This document shows positions 36,774 to 46,842 of a stretch of DNA of 64,000 bases, in pieces. The DNA lies in NCBI RefSeq assembly GCF_001748225.1, contig NZ_BDFE01000016.1:124001-188000 (forward strand), given 5' to 3'. The position numbers and the translations under genes were made by a program. Under the pieces are notes generated by a model. It was given only the letters and a program-made list of their open reading frames with translations, was not told the origin of the DNA and ran no database searches. This stretch comes from Desulfoplanes formicivorans (GTDB lineage Bacteria; Desulfobacterota; Desulfovibrionia; Desulfovibrionales; Desulfomicrobiaceae). The number at the start of each line of letters is the position of its first letter. Position 1 is the stretch's first letter.

Positions 36774-36932
36774 AAGTATTCTCGTCGAGGCAGGACTACC
36801 CGGGCGTCAAAGAGTGCCCGGCTAAAGAAAGGTTGCAAAAATGTTATGAATTATTTCAATAAAGTGAAAAAAGGATCATTCAAGTTTGCCTGCACTTTCC
36901 TTGTGCCACAGAAGCAAACCCCTTGCAATCAT

Positions 36933-37655
36933 CTAAAGGGTGAAATCTTCTCCAAGATAAATCTGCCGCGCCTTGGGATTATTGACGATCTCGTCAGGGG
37001 TTCCTTCAAGGATGATCTGCCCATCATACACAATGGAGGCACGATCGCAGATATTGAGGGTCTCCCGGACATTGTGATCCGAAATGAGCACTCCAATACC
37101 CAACTCCCGCAGGGAACGGATAATCTGCTGGATATCCTCCACAGCCAAGGGATCAATACCGGCAAAGGGTTCGTCAAGAAGGATGAAGGTGGGGTCCTGA
37201 ATCAGGGCGCGAGCAATCTCCAGGCGTCGGCGTTCTCCTCCGGACAAGAAGGCTGCCTTTTGATGGGCAAGGCGGGTAATACCCAATTGCTCAAGGAGAT
37301 GATCGGCTTTTTCGTTGCGCTTTTTCCTGGACAGGCCCGTGTATTCCAGAATGATCATCAGATTCTGGCGAACAGTCAGCTTCTTGAAGATGGAACTTTC
37401 CTGGGGCAGATAACTGACGCCGCTTTTGGCCCTCTGATGCAAGGGCCACCGGGTGATTTCCTGGTCCCCCAGAAACACCGAGCCCCCATTGGGCCGAATG
37501 ATTCCAACAAGCATGTAAAAGGTGGTGGTTTTCCCGGCACCATTGGGACCAAGCAGACCGACAACCTCACCATCCTCAACCTGGATGGTGATGCCTTTGA
37601 CAACCCGTTTCTTGCCGAAAATTTTTACGAGATCATGAGCCCTGAGAATCGCCAT
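36933..37655 (-). CDS. lptB: lipopolysaccharide export ATPase
   Basis: This ABC ATPase of 240 residues powers transfer of LPS from the inner membrane through LptFG-C-A. Motifs are Walker A GPNGAGKTT (36-44), a Q-loop YLPQE, the signature LSGGERRR and Walker B FILLDEPFAGIDPLA, with SDHNVRETL as H-loop. ATG 37655 is used because MAILRAHDLVKIFGKK fits the family; the 77 codons upstream in this frame overlap lptA and are spurious. It starts 4 bases after lptA. Confidence 0.96.
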   Translation of the reverse strand: MAILRAHDLVKIFGKKRVVKGITIQVEDGEVVGLLGPNGAGKTTTFYMLVGIIRPNGGSVFLGDQEITRWPLHQRAKSGVSYLPQESSIFKKLTVRQNLMIILEYTGLSRKKRNEKADHLLEQLGITRLAHQKAAFLSGGERRRLEIARALIQDPTFILLDEPFAGIDPLAVEDIQQIIRSLRELGIGVLISDHNVRETLNICDRASIVYDGQIILEGTPDEIVNNPKARQIYLGEDFTL

Positions 37656-37659
37656 GGTA

Positions 37660-38184
37660 TCACTTCGTCTGTTGGGGGCGGGAAAAGAAAATGGCCTCGA
37701 CCCGTTTTTTGCCACCAATGATCTCGCTGCGATTATCCCGCGTATACAGCTTGATGATTTCCCCGCTGATGGTGTTCTTGCCGTCTTCAAGGCGGGGACT
37801 TTCTTCCATCTGCAACATCTCCTGCTGCTGAAAATAGATGGCCTTGCCGCAGAACCCTTTTTTGCCCTGACTTTCCAACCGGACATTGTTCAGGGCCACA
37901 ATCTTTTCAACATTGGAAAGATCCTGGGACGGCTGGTCATTGCCCGGGGTGGCCGTGGAAGTGGATGTTTCATTCTCGGCAAGATAAATGATCAATTTCT
38001 CGGACCAGATCCTGAAATCATCGCGCACCACATGCACATTGCCTTCAAAGGAGACTTCATTCTTGTCAGGGCTGTAGAACATGCTGTCCGAGGTGATGGT
38101 GGTTGCCACCCTGGCCTCCTGGGCCATTCCCGGTCCGGGCCACAAACAGATAATCAGGGCCAGCAATCTGCAAAGATAGTTCAC
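37660..38184 (-). CDS. lptA: periplasmic LPS transport protein LptA
   Basis: A signal peptide (about 1-21, ending PGPGMA) is followed by an OstA-like jelly-roll region: ITSDSMFYSPDKNEVSFEGNVHVVRDDF, a linker rich in S/T/N, then VRLESQGKKGFCGKAIYFQQQEM. The protein would form the periplasmic bridge that carries LPS to LptD. It starts with GTG at 38184; this codon overlaps the stop of a 67-codon open frame upstream. The 242-base gap between lptC and lptA is unusual for such a tight operon. Confidence 0.88.
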   Translation of the reverse strand: MNYLCRLLALIICLWPGPGMAQEARVATTITSDSMFYSPDKNEVSFEGNVHVVRDDFRIWSEKLIIYLAENETSTSTATPGNDQPSQDLSNVEKIVALNNVRLESQGKKGFCGKAIYFQQQEMLQMEESPRLEDGKNTISGEIIKLYTRDNRSEIIGGKKRVEAIFFSRPQQTK

Positions 38185-38426
38185 GCCAATGTCCTTGGTT
38201 GTAAGCTGAAAACGGTTGACTGATATACATCCGAAACCATCCGGCCCTCGCTCATCTCAACGCCGGTGGCGGTGCAGGGAGAACCGGAATGCAAAGATGA
38301 TCCGCCATCCCCATGGGATCCGCAAAACACCTGTGCAATTCTTTGGGCAAGATATCCGGAAGAGACGATCCCGTGCATCGCCATTGTTCAATGATGTCGT
38401 GACTGCTGCACATCCCGCCTGCAACG

Positions 38427-38981
38427 CTAGGGTGAAGGCAGAGGCGAATCAGCCATCAAAACCGCCTTTACCTGCCCGTGGGCCTGCACGCGTTTGGTTG
38501 CCAGTTCCAGAGTGGCCCTTTGGGAAGTCAGGACCATATCCTTTCTGCGGATCTCCACATCCTTGTTGCACAACAAAAGGGAGCTTGTCCCGTTGTAGTG
38601 CAGGCTTTGGGTGGTCAGCACACTGCCCTGGTACCGCACCAGCACATGGGACCAGATATCCGCCTGATCGTTCTTCTGATCAATCCGGCCATGATCGCCT
38701 TCAACATACACCGGGGTGCTTTCTTCTTCCTGGAAATAAAGGATCTCGGGATCCGTGACGAACACGACGCCCTGGTCCTTGCGGTAATCAGCACTGGTGG
38801 CATTGAGGGTCCACAACAGGCGGCCCTTGCTGCCCTGACGCAGGGTGACTCCCTGCAGTGAAAGATCCATATTGAGGGACGGCGTTTCCGGGGAGACGGA
38901 CACATCTTTCCGAAGATGCCAAATGGTCAGAACAATGCCCGCAACGGCAACAACAAGAAAAAGGCAGATTGTCTTTTTCAT
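38427..38981 (-). CDS. lptC: LPS export protein LptC
   Basis: This 184-residue protein has one N-terminal membrane anchor (about residues 4-20) and a periplasmic OstA-like domain (LNMDLSLQGVTLRQGSKGRLLWTL, then DIWSHVLVRYQG). LptC links the LptBFG transporter to LptA. Sequence conservation in this family is low, so position between kdsC and lptA is a large part of the evidence. ATG 38981 lies 5 bases after the kdsC stop. Confidence 0.88.
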   Translation of the reverse strand: MKKTICLFLVVAVAGIVLTIWHLRKDVSVSPETPSLNMDLSLQGVTLRQGSKGRLLWTLNATSADYRKDQGVVFVTDPEILYFQEEESTPVYVEGDHGRIDQKNDQADIWSHVLVRYQGSVLTTQSLHYNGTSSLLLCNKDVEIRRKDMVLTSQRATLELATKRVQAHGQVKAVLMADSPLPSP

Positions 38982-38986
38982 GCTGC

Positions 38987-39508
38987 TCAATCTGCCCAGG
39001 TTCGCCACAGTCCATCCAACCGTTGCTGGGACTGCAGGATGAAACGAATGGCCTCTCTGACCGCCCCCTGCCCACCGTGAGCGTTGGCGATCCACAGGGC
39101 CATGGATTTGATCTCGGGCTGGGCATTGGCAACGGCCATGGGCAGACCAACCACTTCCATGGGACCGACATCCACCCAGTCATCTCCCACATAGGCCATT
39201 TCCGAAAAGGCAATCCCGGACTGCTCGCTTATTTGGCGCAAAACCGGAATCTTGTGATGATGGCCCGGATAATAGTACTCAATACCCAGTTCCCTGACCC
39301 GGGTGGCCACGGCCTTGGAATCAAGTCCGGAGATGACCCCGATGGCAAGGCCTGCCCGCTGGGCCAGCTTGATGCCCAAACCATCCTGAACATTGAACCG
39401 CTTCAGGATGTTGCCCTCCTGATCATAATACAAGCCGCCGTCCGTCAGCACCCCGTCCACATCGAGCACGAGCATCCTGACCCTGGCGGCACGTTCCTCA
39501 GCATTCAT
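38987..39508 (-). CDS. kdsC: 3-deoxy-manno-octulosonate-8-phosphatase
   Basis: A HAD-type phosphatase of 173 residues removes phosphate from KDO-8-P. The nucleophile motif is DVDGVLTDG (Asp16, Asp18), with [10 protein letters not shown], Lys in the HHHKIPVL loop and [10 protein letters not shown] as motif IV. ATG 39508 overlaps the end of kdsA by 11 bases and has GGAG about 9 bases upstream; an ATG at 39517 is a possible alternative. It belongs to the KDO/LPS operon. Confidence 0.95.
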   Translation of the reverse strand: MNAEERAARVRMLVLDVDGVLTDGGLYYDQEGNILKRFNVQDGLGIKLAQRAGLAIGVISGLDSKAVATRVRELGIEYYYPGHHHKIPVLRQISEQSGIAFSEMAYVGDDWVDVGPMEVVGLPMAVANAQPEIKSMALWIANAHGGQGAVREAIRFILQSQQRLDGLWRTWAD

Positions 39509-40304
39509 GAGGCACACTCCAATGAGCCATCAATTCCTTGAGCAGGGTTTTGGTGGTACGCAAAGGCCAACTGTTGGGACCATCACAAAGGGCCTTGTCC
39601 GGATCAGGATGCACTTCCATGAACAGGCCGTTACATCCTGCAGCAGCTGCCGCACGGGCCAGCAAAGGCACGAACTCCCTGCGACCGCCCGAAGCGCTGC
39701 CCAGGCCTCCGGGAATCTGAACCGAATGGGTGGCATCAAACACCACAGGACAGGCAAACTCCTTCATGATGGCCAGTGACCTGAAGTCAACAACCAGATT
39801 ATTGTACCCAAAGGACGCTCCCCGCTCGGTCAGCCAAACCTTGTCGTGGCCCACGGAACGCATCTTTTCCACAGCCGGTTGCATATCCCATGGAGCCAGA
39901 AATTGGCCTTTCTTCACATTGACAATCTTGCCGGTTTGGGCCGCTGCGACCAGCAAATCGGTCTGACGGCATAAAAAAGCCGGAATCTGAAGGACATCAA
40001 CAACCTCGCCCACAGGTCCAGCCTGCTCGGGAAGGTGAATATCCGTTATCACGGGCAGACCGCTCTCCTCCCTGATGCGCCCCAGCCATTCCAGTCCCCT
40101 GGAAAGCCCAGGTCCTCTGAAACTGGTTACCGAAGTGCGATTGGCCTTGTCAAAGGAACTCTTGAAAACAATGGGCAACCCGAGTTCCCCGGCAATGGCA
40201 GCAAGTTCCAGGGCGGTATCCCTGGCCAATTCAAAACTTTCCAGGGCACAGGGTCCGGCAATCACAAAATGCCTGGTCAATGAGAGTTTGAAGAGTTCAT
40301 TCAT
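39498..40304 (-). CDS. kdsA: 3-deoxy-8-phosphooctulonate synthase
   Basis: KdsA condenses phosphoenolpyruvate with arabinose-5-phosphate to KDO-8-P. The DAHP-synthase-like barrel shows [47 protein letters not shown] and [17 protein letters not shown]. The 268-residue length is typical. The asparagine in NVKKGQF suggests the metal-independent class, which has Asn where metal-dependent forms have Cys in the N-terminal region; this is an inference. It lies 15 bases after pyrG. Confidence 0.96.
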   Translation of the reverse strand: MNELFKLSLTRHFVIAGPCALESFELARDTALELAAIAGELGLPIVFKSSFDKANRTSVTSFRGPGLSRGLEWLGRIREESGLPVITDIHLPEQAGPVGEVVDVLQIPAFLCRQTDLLVAAAQTGKIVNVKKGQFLAPWDMQPAVEKMRSVGHDKVWLTERGASFGYNNLVVDFRSLAIMKEFACPVVFDATHSVQIPGGLGSASGGRREFVPLLARAAAAAGCNGLFMEVHPDPDKALCDGPNSWPLRTTKTLLKELMAHWSVPHEC

Positions 40305-40319
40305 GCCAAAAGGGGGTTG

Positions 40320-41984
<1,665 letters not shown>

Positions 41985-42230
41985 TCAATAAACAAATGGG
42001 CCGCCACCGTTGTGCAGCCCACCCAAAGGAAAACGTAGTACAGCCTGTCGAGCATCTGGTTCATTAGACAATGATTTTTCACCTTGTCAAGAATCTTGAA
42101 TCTCCAAATATCCCTTGCTTCTTGGACCCATGAAAGCTATCTAGAAAGACCCATTTGTTTTTGCACAGCATTTTCTGCATTCTCCCCACCTACGGAGAGC
42201 TTCACCACAGCATACCCTTCAGGAGGACCA

Positions 42231-43040
42231 ATGGCCAAGGTCAAAACCTTAGTCATTACCGGATACGGGACCAATTGCGAAAAGGAAAGCGCTTTTGCCG
42301 CAACGCAAGCCGGTTCCGACCAAACCGATATTGCCTATTTTTCCGATCTTGTTGCGGAAACCTATTCCCTGACTGATTACAATTTCATCATCTTTCCCGG
42401 TGGGTTTCTTGATGGTGATGAGCTTGGCGCGGCCCAGGCGGCTGCCCTGCGCTGGCGGTACATGAAAACGGTCTCCGGCATATCCCTTGAGGATGAGCTC
42501 AAAAACTTTCTGGCCTCACAAGGCATCATCCTGGGCATTTGCAACGGCTTCCAGTTGCTGGTCAAACTCGGACTTCTGCCTGCTGCCGGCGGCCGGTATT
42601 TCGAGCGACAGGTCTCCTTGAGCCATAATGATTCGGCCCGGTTTGAAGACCGCTGGGTCCATCTGGTCTGCAATCCTGATTCCCCATGCGTTTTTACCAA
42701 GGGTCTTGACCAACTCTATCTCCCTGTCCGTCATGGGGAAGGCAAGCTCATTGCCAAAAGCGAGCAGGTGCTTACGGAACTTCAACAGGCCAACCTCATT
42801 GCCTTGCAGTATATTGATCCCCAAACCGGGCAGCCAACCCAGAAGTATCCTGAAAATCCCAATGGCTCCCCCCTGGGCATCGCAGGCCTGACCGACCCTT
42901 CGGGGCGCATCCTTGGGCTTATGCCCCATCCCGAAGCCTACAACCACCCCACCAATCACCCTGCTTGGACCCGGGGCAAGACAACCATGCTCGGCACAGC
43001 ACTGATGGAACGGGGAATCCAGTACCTGCGCAGATTGTAA
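42231..43040 (+). CDS. purQ: phosphoribosylformylglycinamidine synthase, glutaminase subunit
   Basis: This class I glutamine amidotransferase of 269 residues supplies ammonia to PurL in purine synthesis. TGYGTNCEKE at the start, FPGGFLDGDELG, nucleophile Cys in GICNGFQLLVKLG and PHPEAYNHP with the catalytic His/Glu identify it. It is longer than the 230-residue PurQ of Bacillus, consistent with a separate deltaproteobacterial type. ATG 42231 has AGGAGG directly upstream; the upstream open frame from 42084 is non-coding. purL and purS are not in the window. tadA follows after 40 bases. Confidence 0.9.
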   Translation: MAKVKTLVITGYGTNCEKESAFAATQAGSDQTDIAYFSDLVAETYSLTDYNFIIFPGGFLDGDELGAAQAAALRWRYMKTVSGISLEDELKNFLASQGIILGICNGFQLLVKLGLLPAAGGRYFERQVSLSHNDSARFEDRWVHLVCNPDSPCVFTKGLDQLYLPVRHGEGKLIAKSEQVLTELQQANLIALQYIDPQTGQPTQKYPENPNGSPLGIAGLTDPSGRILGLMPHPEAYNHPTNHPAWTRGKTTMLGTALMERGIQYLRRL

Positions 43041-43080
43041 GGTTTTTTTCGCGGACCCAACATAATCCTTGCCTCCCATC

Positions 43081-43611
43081 ATGGAATTCATTAAGGAGTC
43101 ACCTCCGGGTAACTGGTCCAGCTGGGATACACTCATGGACGCAGCCCTTGACCAGGCCAGACAGGCGGCTCAGGCGGAAGAAATTCCCGTGGGAGCGGTC
43201 CTCATTGACAAAGAAGGTCTGATTATCGGCCAAGGGTACAACCAAAGTATTTCCCGGCACGATCCAACAGCGCACGCGGAAATACTGGCCATTCGTCAGG
43301 GATGTCAAAACGAGCGCAACTATCGGATTCCAGGCTCCACCCTGATCGTTACCCTTGAACCCTGCATCATGTGCCTTGGAGCGATCATGCATGCGCGCAT
43401 AAGCATGGTTGTCTTCGGTGCCCATGATCCCAAAACCGGAGCCCTTGGTTCCCGATTGCTGGGCAACATGCTTCCCTGGTCCAACCATGCGTTCCAGGTT
43501 GTTGCAGGCATCAGAAAACAGGAATGCAGCACTCTTTTAACGGATTTTTTCAGAAAAAGACGCCAACAACACAAATCACCAACCGTGGCACCGTCTGAAT
43601 CGCCCACGTGA
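43081..43611 (+). CDS. tadA: tRNA-specific adenosine deaminase
   Basis: TadA deaminates A34 of tRNA-Arg to inosine. The zinc site is clear: AHAEILAIRQ provides His and the proton-shuttling Glu, and EPCIMCLGAI gives the two cysteines. EEIPVGAVLID precedes them as in the family. ATG 43081 gives 176 residues; a TTG four codons earlier is less likely. The C-terminal tail after FFRKRRQQ is low complexity. It lies between purQ and the tRNA-Ser gene. Confidence 0.95.
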   Translation: MEFIKESPPGNWSSWDTLMDAALDQARQAAQAEEIPVGAVLIDKEGLIIGQGYNQSISRHDPTAHAEILAIRQGCQNERNYRIPGSTLIVTLEPCIMCLGAIMHARISMVVFGAHDPKTGALGSRLLGNMLPWSNHAFQVVAGIRKQECSTLLTDFFRKRRQQHKSPTVAPSESPT

Positions 43612-43660
43612 TCTTTGTCCATCACCGCCAGGGACACCTGTTGTACGTCCTTGCCATATT

Positions 43661-43756
43661 GGAGAGGTAGCGAAGTCCGGCCGTAACGCGCTCGACTCGA
43701 AATCGAGTTAGGGGTTAACAGCTCCTACGTGGGTTCGAATCCCACCCTCTCCGCCA
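43661..43756 (+). tRNA. tRNA-Ser(CGA)
   Basis: A class II tRNA with acceptor stem GGAGAGG / CCTCTCC, discriminator G and encoded CCA (43754-43756). The anticodon stem CTCGA / TCGAG encloses the loop CTCGAAA, so the anticodon is CGA. A long variable arm (GGGGTTAACAGCTCC) and the T-arm GTGGGTTCGAATCCCAC agree with serine identity. A terminator follows at once. Confidence 0.97.
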
Positions 43757-43764
43757 CAAAATCA

Positions 43765-43797
43765 AAAGGGTTACATCGTAACGATGTAACCCTTTTT
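43765..43797 (+). terminator. terminator of the tRNA-Ser transcript
   Basis: AAAGGGTTACATCG and CGATGTAACCCTTT form a 14-pair stem with a TAA loop, followed by a T run. The flanking A run also makes it usable from the minus strand for the relA-like gene that ends at 43861. Confidence 0.88.
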
Positions 43798-43860
43798 TCA
43801 TGCGGATGTTTCAATCTGATCTGTACCCATATCCCGGCGACCCTTCGTCTGGACCCAGCA

Positions 43861-45351
43861 TCATTCCTCTGCCTCAGGGGATTTTTCCAGGGGAAACACG
43901 GACAATGAACCCGTAAGGGCAGCACGTGATTGTTTTGCCCTCATGGTTTCCCGGCGAGCATCTTTTGCATCTCCATCTGTTGGAACCTCAATGGAATCAC
44001 CATCCCGCAAGGGGCAATCCAGGGTAACCACCCGGCCATTCACCTTGACCACGTTATTGCGGGGAAGGCGGGCATTGATGATCTTCAGGTAATCCTGCAC
44101 CGTTGCCCTTTCTTCCAAACGCACAATGCGACCCCCATTCCCAAAGACCACCAGATGATCCTTGAACACCTGGTGGTGCAACCGCCGGATAAAGGCCTCA
44201 CTGCTGGGCGCTTCACGGTGCTGCACCACCAGGCTGTGCATCCATTGGGTCTGCTGCTGGTCCCGGATCATGCCCTGCCCGTTTTTGTATCGCCAGTGGG
44301 CAGCTGTGCCATGTTCGGCTTCCAGGTGCATCAGCTCGGTACGAACCTGAAATTCAATGGGTTTGTGGGAGATCTCGCGGATGGGATAGACACAGGTGTG
44401 CAGGGACTGGTACCCGTTGTTTTTGGGAAGACCGATGTAATCATCAAACGTGCCGGGAATCGGCTTGAAATGGGCGTGCAAAAGGCCCAGCACGGCATAG
44501 CATTCAGGCACCGAGGATACAATGACACGCACTCCCACCCGATCCATGATGGCATCCAGGGATTTGCCTGTCCGCTGGATCTTGCGATGAATGCTGTACA
44601 AACTCTTGGTCCGTCCCTGCACACGACAGGGAATGTGATTGTTGGCCAATAAACGTTGCACACCGATCATCAAGAGATGCAGACATTTGTCATCTTCCGC
44701 ACGGATGGGCGCCACGCGTTGTTCCAGACGTTCATAATGCGGCGTATCCACAATGCGAAAGCACGCATCTTCCAACCGGCGCTGCAACGCTCCCAGACCC
44801 AGGCGGTTGGCAATGGGAAGCAGGAGATCAAGGGTTTCCCGGGCAAGACCTTGCAGGGAATCGGAAAAGGGAGAAACGGCCTGCTCAAGGGTCAGCAGAC
44901 GAAAAACAATAAGCAGCAGGGCCCGGCGGGGCGTCCCGCGGATAACCGTCAACAGCGACTGAATATCTTCACGGGAGGGATGAGTACCTGATCCACCATG
45001 GTGAATAGCAGATGGCAGCAAATCTTCCAGGGTATCGGCTACGTCAACCCCAAAACGCTTTTCAATGTCAGTTGAATCAATCAGACCCTGCCACACCAGG
45101 GGAGCAAGCAGGGCGCTGGCTATGGATATGGCGTCAGCCTGCTGTTCCAGAAGCAGGCAAGCCGCCTGCAAGCCAACCCCCTGGTCTTGCAGTCTGGACC
45201 TGGCCAAGGCGTGGGCCCGTCCCACCAGGTCTGCGTCCGCTGTATTGAAAGACTGGCGCACCTGTTCAAGAAACCCGCTGTCACCAGTGCTTTTCGCCAT
45301 CTCCTGTTTCATGTGTCCACAATATCCAAAAAAACGTTCACTCATGTTCAT
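43861..45351 (-). CDS. RelA-like (p)ppGpp synthetase without a functional hydrolase centre
   Basis: The protein is about 496 residues long. The N-terminal region is helical and aligns roughly with the HD domain, but the HD and ED residues of SpoT (HDTxED) are missing; the place reads LLAPLVWQGLIDSTD. The synthetase domain keeps its key motifs: GRTKSLYSIHRK, DRVGVRVIV, FDDYIGLPKNNGYQSLHT and EFQVRTELMH. A TGS domain follows (DHLVVFGNGGRIVRL to VNGRVVTLDCPL), and the chain ends without an ACT domain. It is therefore probably a synthetase-only alarmone enzyme next to the full-length SpoT of this genome. The start is uncertain (ATG at 45351, 45345 or 45312), with no clear ribosome binding site. 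Confidence 0.85.
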   Translation of the reverse strand: MNMSERFFGYCGHMKQEMAKSTGDSGFLEQVRQSFNTADADLVGRAHALARSRLQDQGVGLQAACLLLEQQADAISIASALLAPLVWQGLIDSTDIEKRFGVDVADTLEDLLPSAIHHGGSGTHPSREDIQSLLTVIRGTPRRALLLIVFRLLTLEQAVSPFSDSLQGLARETLDLLLPIANRLGLGALQRRLEDACFRIVDTPHYERLEQRVAPIRAEDDKCLHLLMIGVQRLLANNHIPCRVQGRTKSLYSIHRKIQRTGKSLDAIMDRVGVRVIVSSVPECYAVLGLLHAHFKPIPGTFDDYIGLPKNNGYQSLHTCVYPIREISHKPIEFQVRTELMHLEAEHGTAAHWRYKNGQGMIRDQQQTQWMHSLVVQHREAPSSEAFIRRLHHQVFKDHLVVFGNGGRIVRLEERATVQDYLKIINARLPRNNVVKVNGRVVTLDCPLRDGDSIEVPTDGDAKDARRETMRAKQSRAALTGSLSVFPLEKSPEAEE

Positions 45352-45585
45352 GTTGCAGATACCGGCAAGAGCCCTGGGTTCGCCAAGGCCGGCAGCCATA
45401 CGCCGGTGTTTTCTTCATCCCGAACTCATACCTTGGCCGCCCTAACGACCTGCCTGGAGCAGGGCTGCACGTCCTCTGGCACAACCCCATAAATCTAAGA
45501 CACGACCCCACAAACGCAAGATCACGACGGCATTGGTTCACCCACCTTGCACATCTCCTGCCCTAAAGCGCCAATCACAAACTAC

Positions 45586-45613
45586 TTGCCAAACCCGATG
45601 AGCGCACTATATA
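45586..45613 (+). promoter_or_regulatory. sigma-70 promoter of ssrA
   Basis: TTGCCA (45586-45591) and TATATA (45608-45613) are separated by 16 bases. The expected transcription start falls about 10-14 bases before the mature 5' end at 45634, which fits a short leader removed by RNase P. Confidence 0.6.
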
Positions 45614-45633
45614 TAGACCACTGTTCTTTGAAA

Positions 45634-46022
45634 GGGGGCGCACTGGTTTCGACGGGGATAGTTGAGGCCGGGGTCGCAGGTCGAGGTGCTGTGAGGTCCT
45701 CGTTAAACACACAGCAAACCATTAATTGCCAACAATGACAATTACGCTTACGCAATGGCTGCCTAGCAGTTGTTCGTAACACTGGCAGCTTCGGCTGCCA
45801 CGTCCCGCCGGCTGACGCCTGATACGCTGAACGGGGCGCCATCTCATCAGGCTGGTTGGTGATTCACGTCTTAGGGATCACCAATGAGATCTTACTCAGA
45901 CTGGATTTCGGGCCGCCGGGGCAGGGGCTCTCCCGAAATCGAGATGAAAACCTGTCCTAAGCCTGTAGAAGCTCCGAGCCAAGTATTTTCGGACGCGGGT
46001 TCGATTCCCGCCGCCTCCACCA
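45634..46022 (+). ncRNA. ssrA: transfer-messenger RNA (tmRNA)
   Basis: tmRNA rescues stalled ribosomes by adding a degradation tag. The 5' end GGGGGCGCACTGGTTTCGACGGGG is conserved in key positions and pairs with the 3' end CGCCTCC-A-CCA (acceptor stem 45634-45640 with 46012-46018). The tRNA-like T-arm GCGGGTTCGATTCCCGC is intact. The tag frame (45728-45766) reads ANNDNYAYAMAA and stops with TAG. The gene is 389 bases. Its 3' end borders the accessory region, as is common for ssrA, a frequent integration site. Confidence 0.97.
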
Positions 46023-46033
46023 TCAAATTTAAG

Positions 46034-46085
46034 ACGAACTGATCCAATTGCTAATTACGGCATATCGGAAGGTTCGTTTTTTTTT
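46034..46085 (+). terminator. terminator of ssrA
   Basis: ACGAAC (46034-46039) pairs with GTTCGT (46072-46077), with further pairing inside, and is followed by a run of T to 46085. Confidence 0.7.
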
Positions 46086-46187
46086 GTGGCAAAGGGTTAC
46101 GTTAATACTTGCCGCAGTTGGCTCGTGTTGCCAACATCTTAACCCGGTTTTCTGGAAATCAGGATAATTTTCTTCCTCTGCCAGACC

Positions 46188-46322
46188 TTAATTTCCCGCT
46201 TTCTCAAGGTTCACTTTTGGGACTTGTCCGGTTTTTGGATCCTTTTCTCGCGTTCTTTCCTTTGCAATTTTCTTCGAAACACGACCCACTAAATTGATAA
46301 TCTCATAAGAAGAGTTATTCAT
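46188..46322 (-). CDS. possible small protein, 44 residues
   Basis: A minus-strand frame from ATG 46322 to TAA gives a hydrophilic, protein-like chain with REKDPKTGQVPKVNLEKAGN-like composition at its end. The frame stays open further upstream and includes another ATG at 46337. No strong ribosome binding site is seen. It could be a small gene or the C-terminal remnant of one lost during island rearrangement. The surrounding 46086-46573 is AT-rich and otherwise holds only the promoter at 46475-46516. Confidence 0.35.
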   Translation of the reverse strand: MNNSSYEIINLVGRVSKKIAKERTREKDPKTGQVPKVNLEKAGN

Positions 46323-46474
46323 TCCAACAAGAAACATTACATTTCTTATTCTCTGTCTATATTTACAGTAAAGATATAGAAAGTATCGGAATCAATTTGT
46401 ATTCTAACAAGATATTATACTTGGTATTTGCCATAAATTACTTACCTGGAGTACCGATGAACTGTCGAAATTTA

Positions 46475-46516
46475 GGAAACATTTCCTCTTGCACGTGACA
46501 TGTCACCTGTTATATT
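46475..46516 (+). promoter_or_regulatory. promoter with palindromic operator, upstream of the defence operon
   Basis: TTGCAC (46489-46494) and TATATT (46511-46516) form a sigma-70-like promoter with a 16-base spacer. A perfect 12-base palindrome GTGACATGTCAC (46495-46506) fills most of the spacer, and GGAAA-CA-TTTCC lies just upstream (46475-46486). A repressor bound here would block polymerase. The small XRE-like protein encoded about 70 bases downstream is the obvious candidate. Confidence 0.55.
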
Positions 46517-46573
46517 GTATCTTTTCAATCAGATGGATTGTCTGCAACTGACTGAGCATGAATTAACACTTGT

Positions 46574-46825
46574 TTGCTTGCAGAAGAAAACGGACATGCA
46601 AATGGCAAAAGGATATTGTGGATCGAAAGCGACAAAACATGCCTGGAACTGATCAAAAAAGGCCGCAGACAACAGGGAATCAGCCAGGAAAACCGGGGCT
46701 ACAAGCTGGGGATGAGCTTCCCCACCATCAACCGCTGGGAAAACGCTAAAACAAGGCTGGTTAAGCTGGCCAGAACGCAGTCTGATCGTTTCTGCAGCAA
46801 GATGATCCGGCAGGAGAAATTATAA
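46574..46825 (+). CDS. small XRE-like helix-turn-helix protein, perhaps degraded
   Basis: The segment ELIKKGRRQQGISQENRGYKLGMSFPTINRWEN corresponds to an XRE (Cro/C1) helix-turn-helix. The recognition-helix part LGMSFPTINRWENAKT is well kept, but the preceding QENRGYK departs from the usual QEEFAxx. The start is a TTG at 46574 without a good ribosome binding site, and the first 20 residues are not typical, so the gene may have lost its proper N-terminus. It lies 17 bases before the helicase gene, the place of a controller protein in restriction-type operons. Confidence 0.5.
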   Translation: MLAEENGHANGKRILWIESDKTCLELIKKGRRQQGISQENRGYKLGMSFPTINRWENAKTRLVKLARTQSDRFCSKMIRQEKL

Positions 46826-46842
46826 TTGCCCGGGGGAGACGC

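Noticed and set aside
45547-45738. A 63-codon frame over the 5' part of ssrA
   Set aside because: It overlaps the tmRNA, whose paired ends, tag frame and T-arm are all present; the frame is coincidental.
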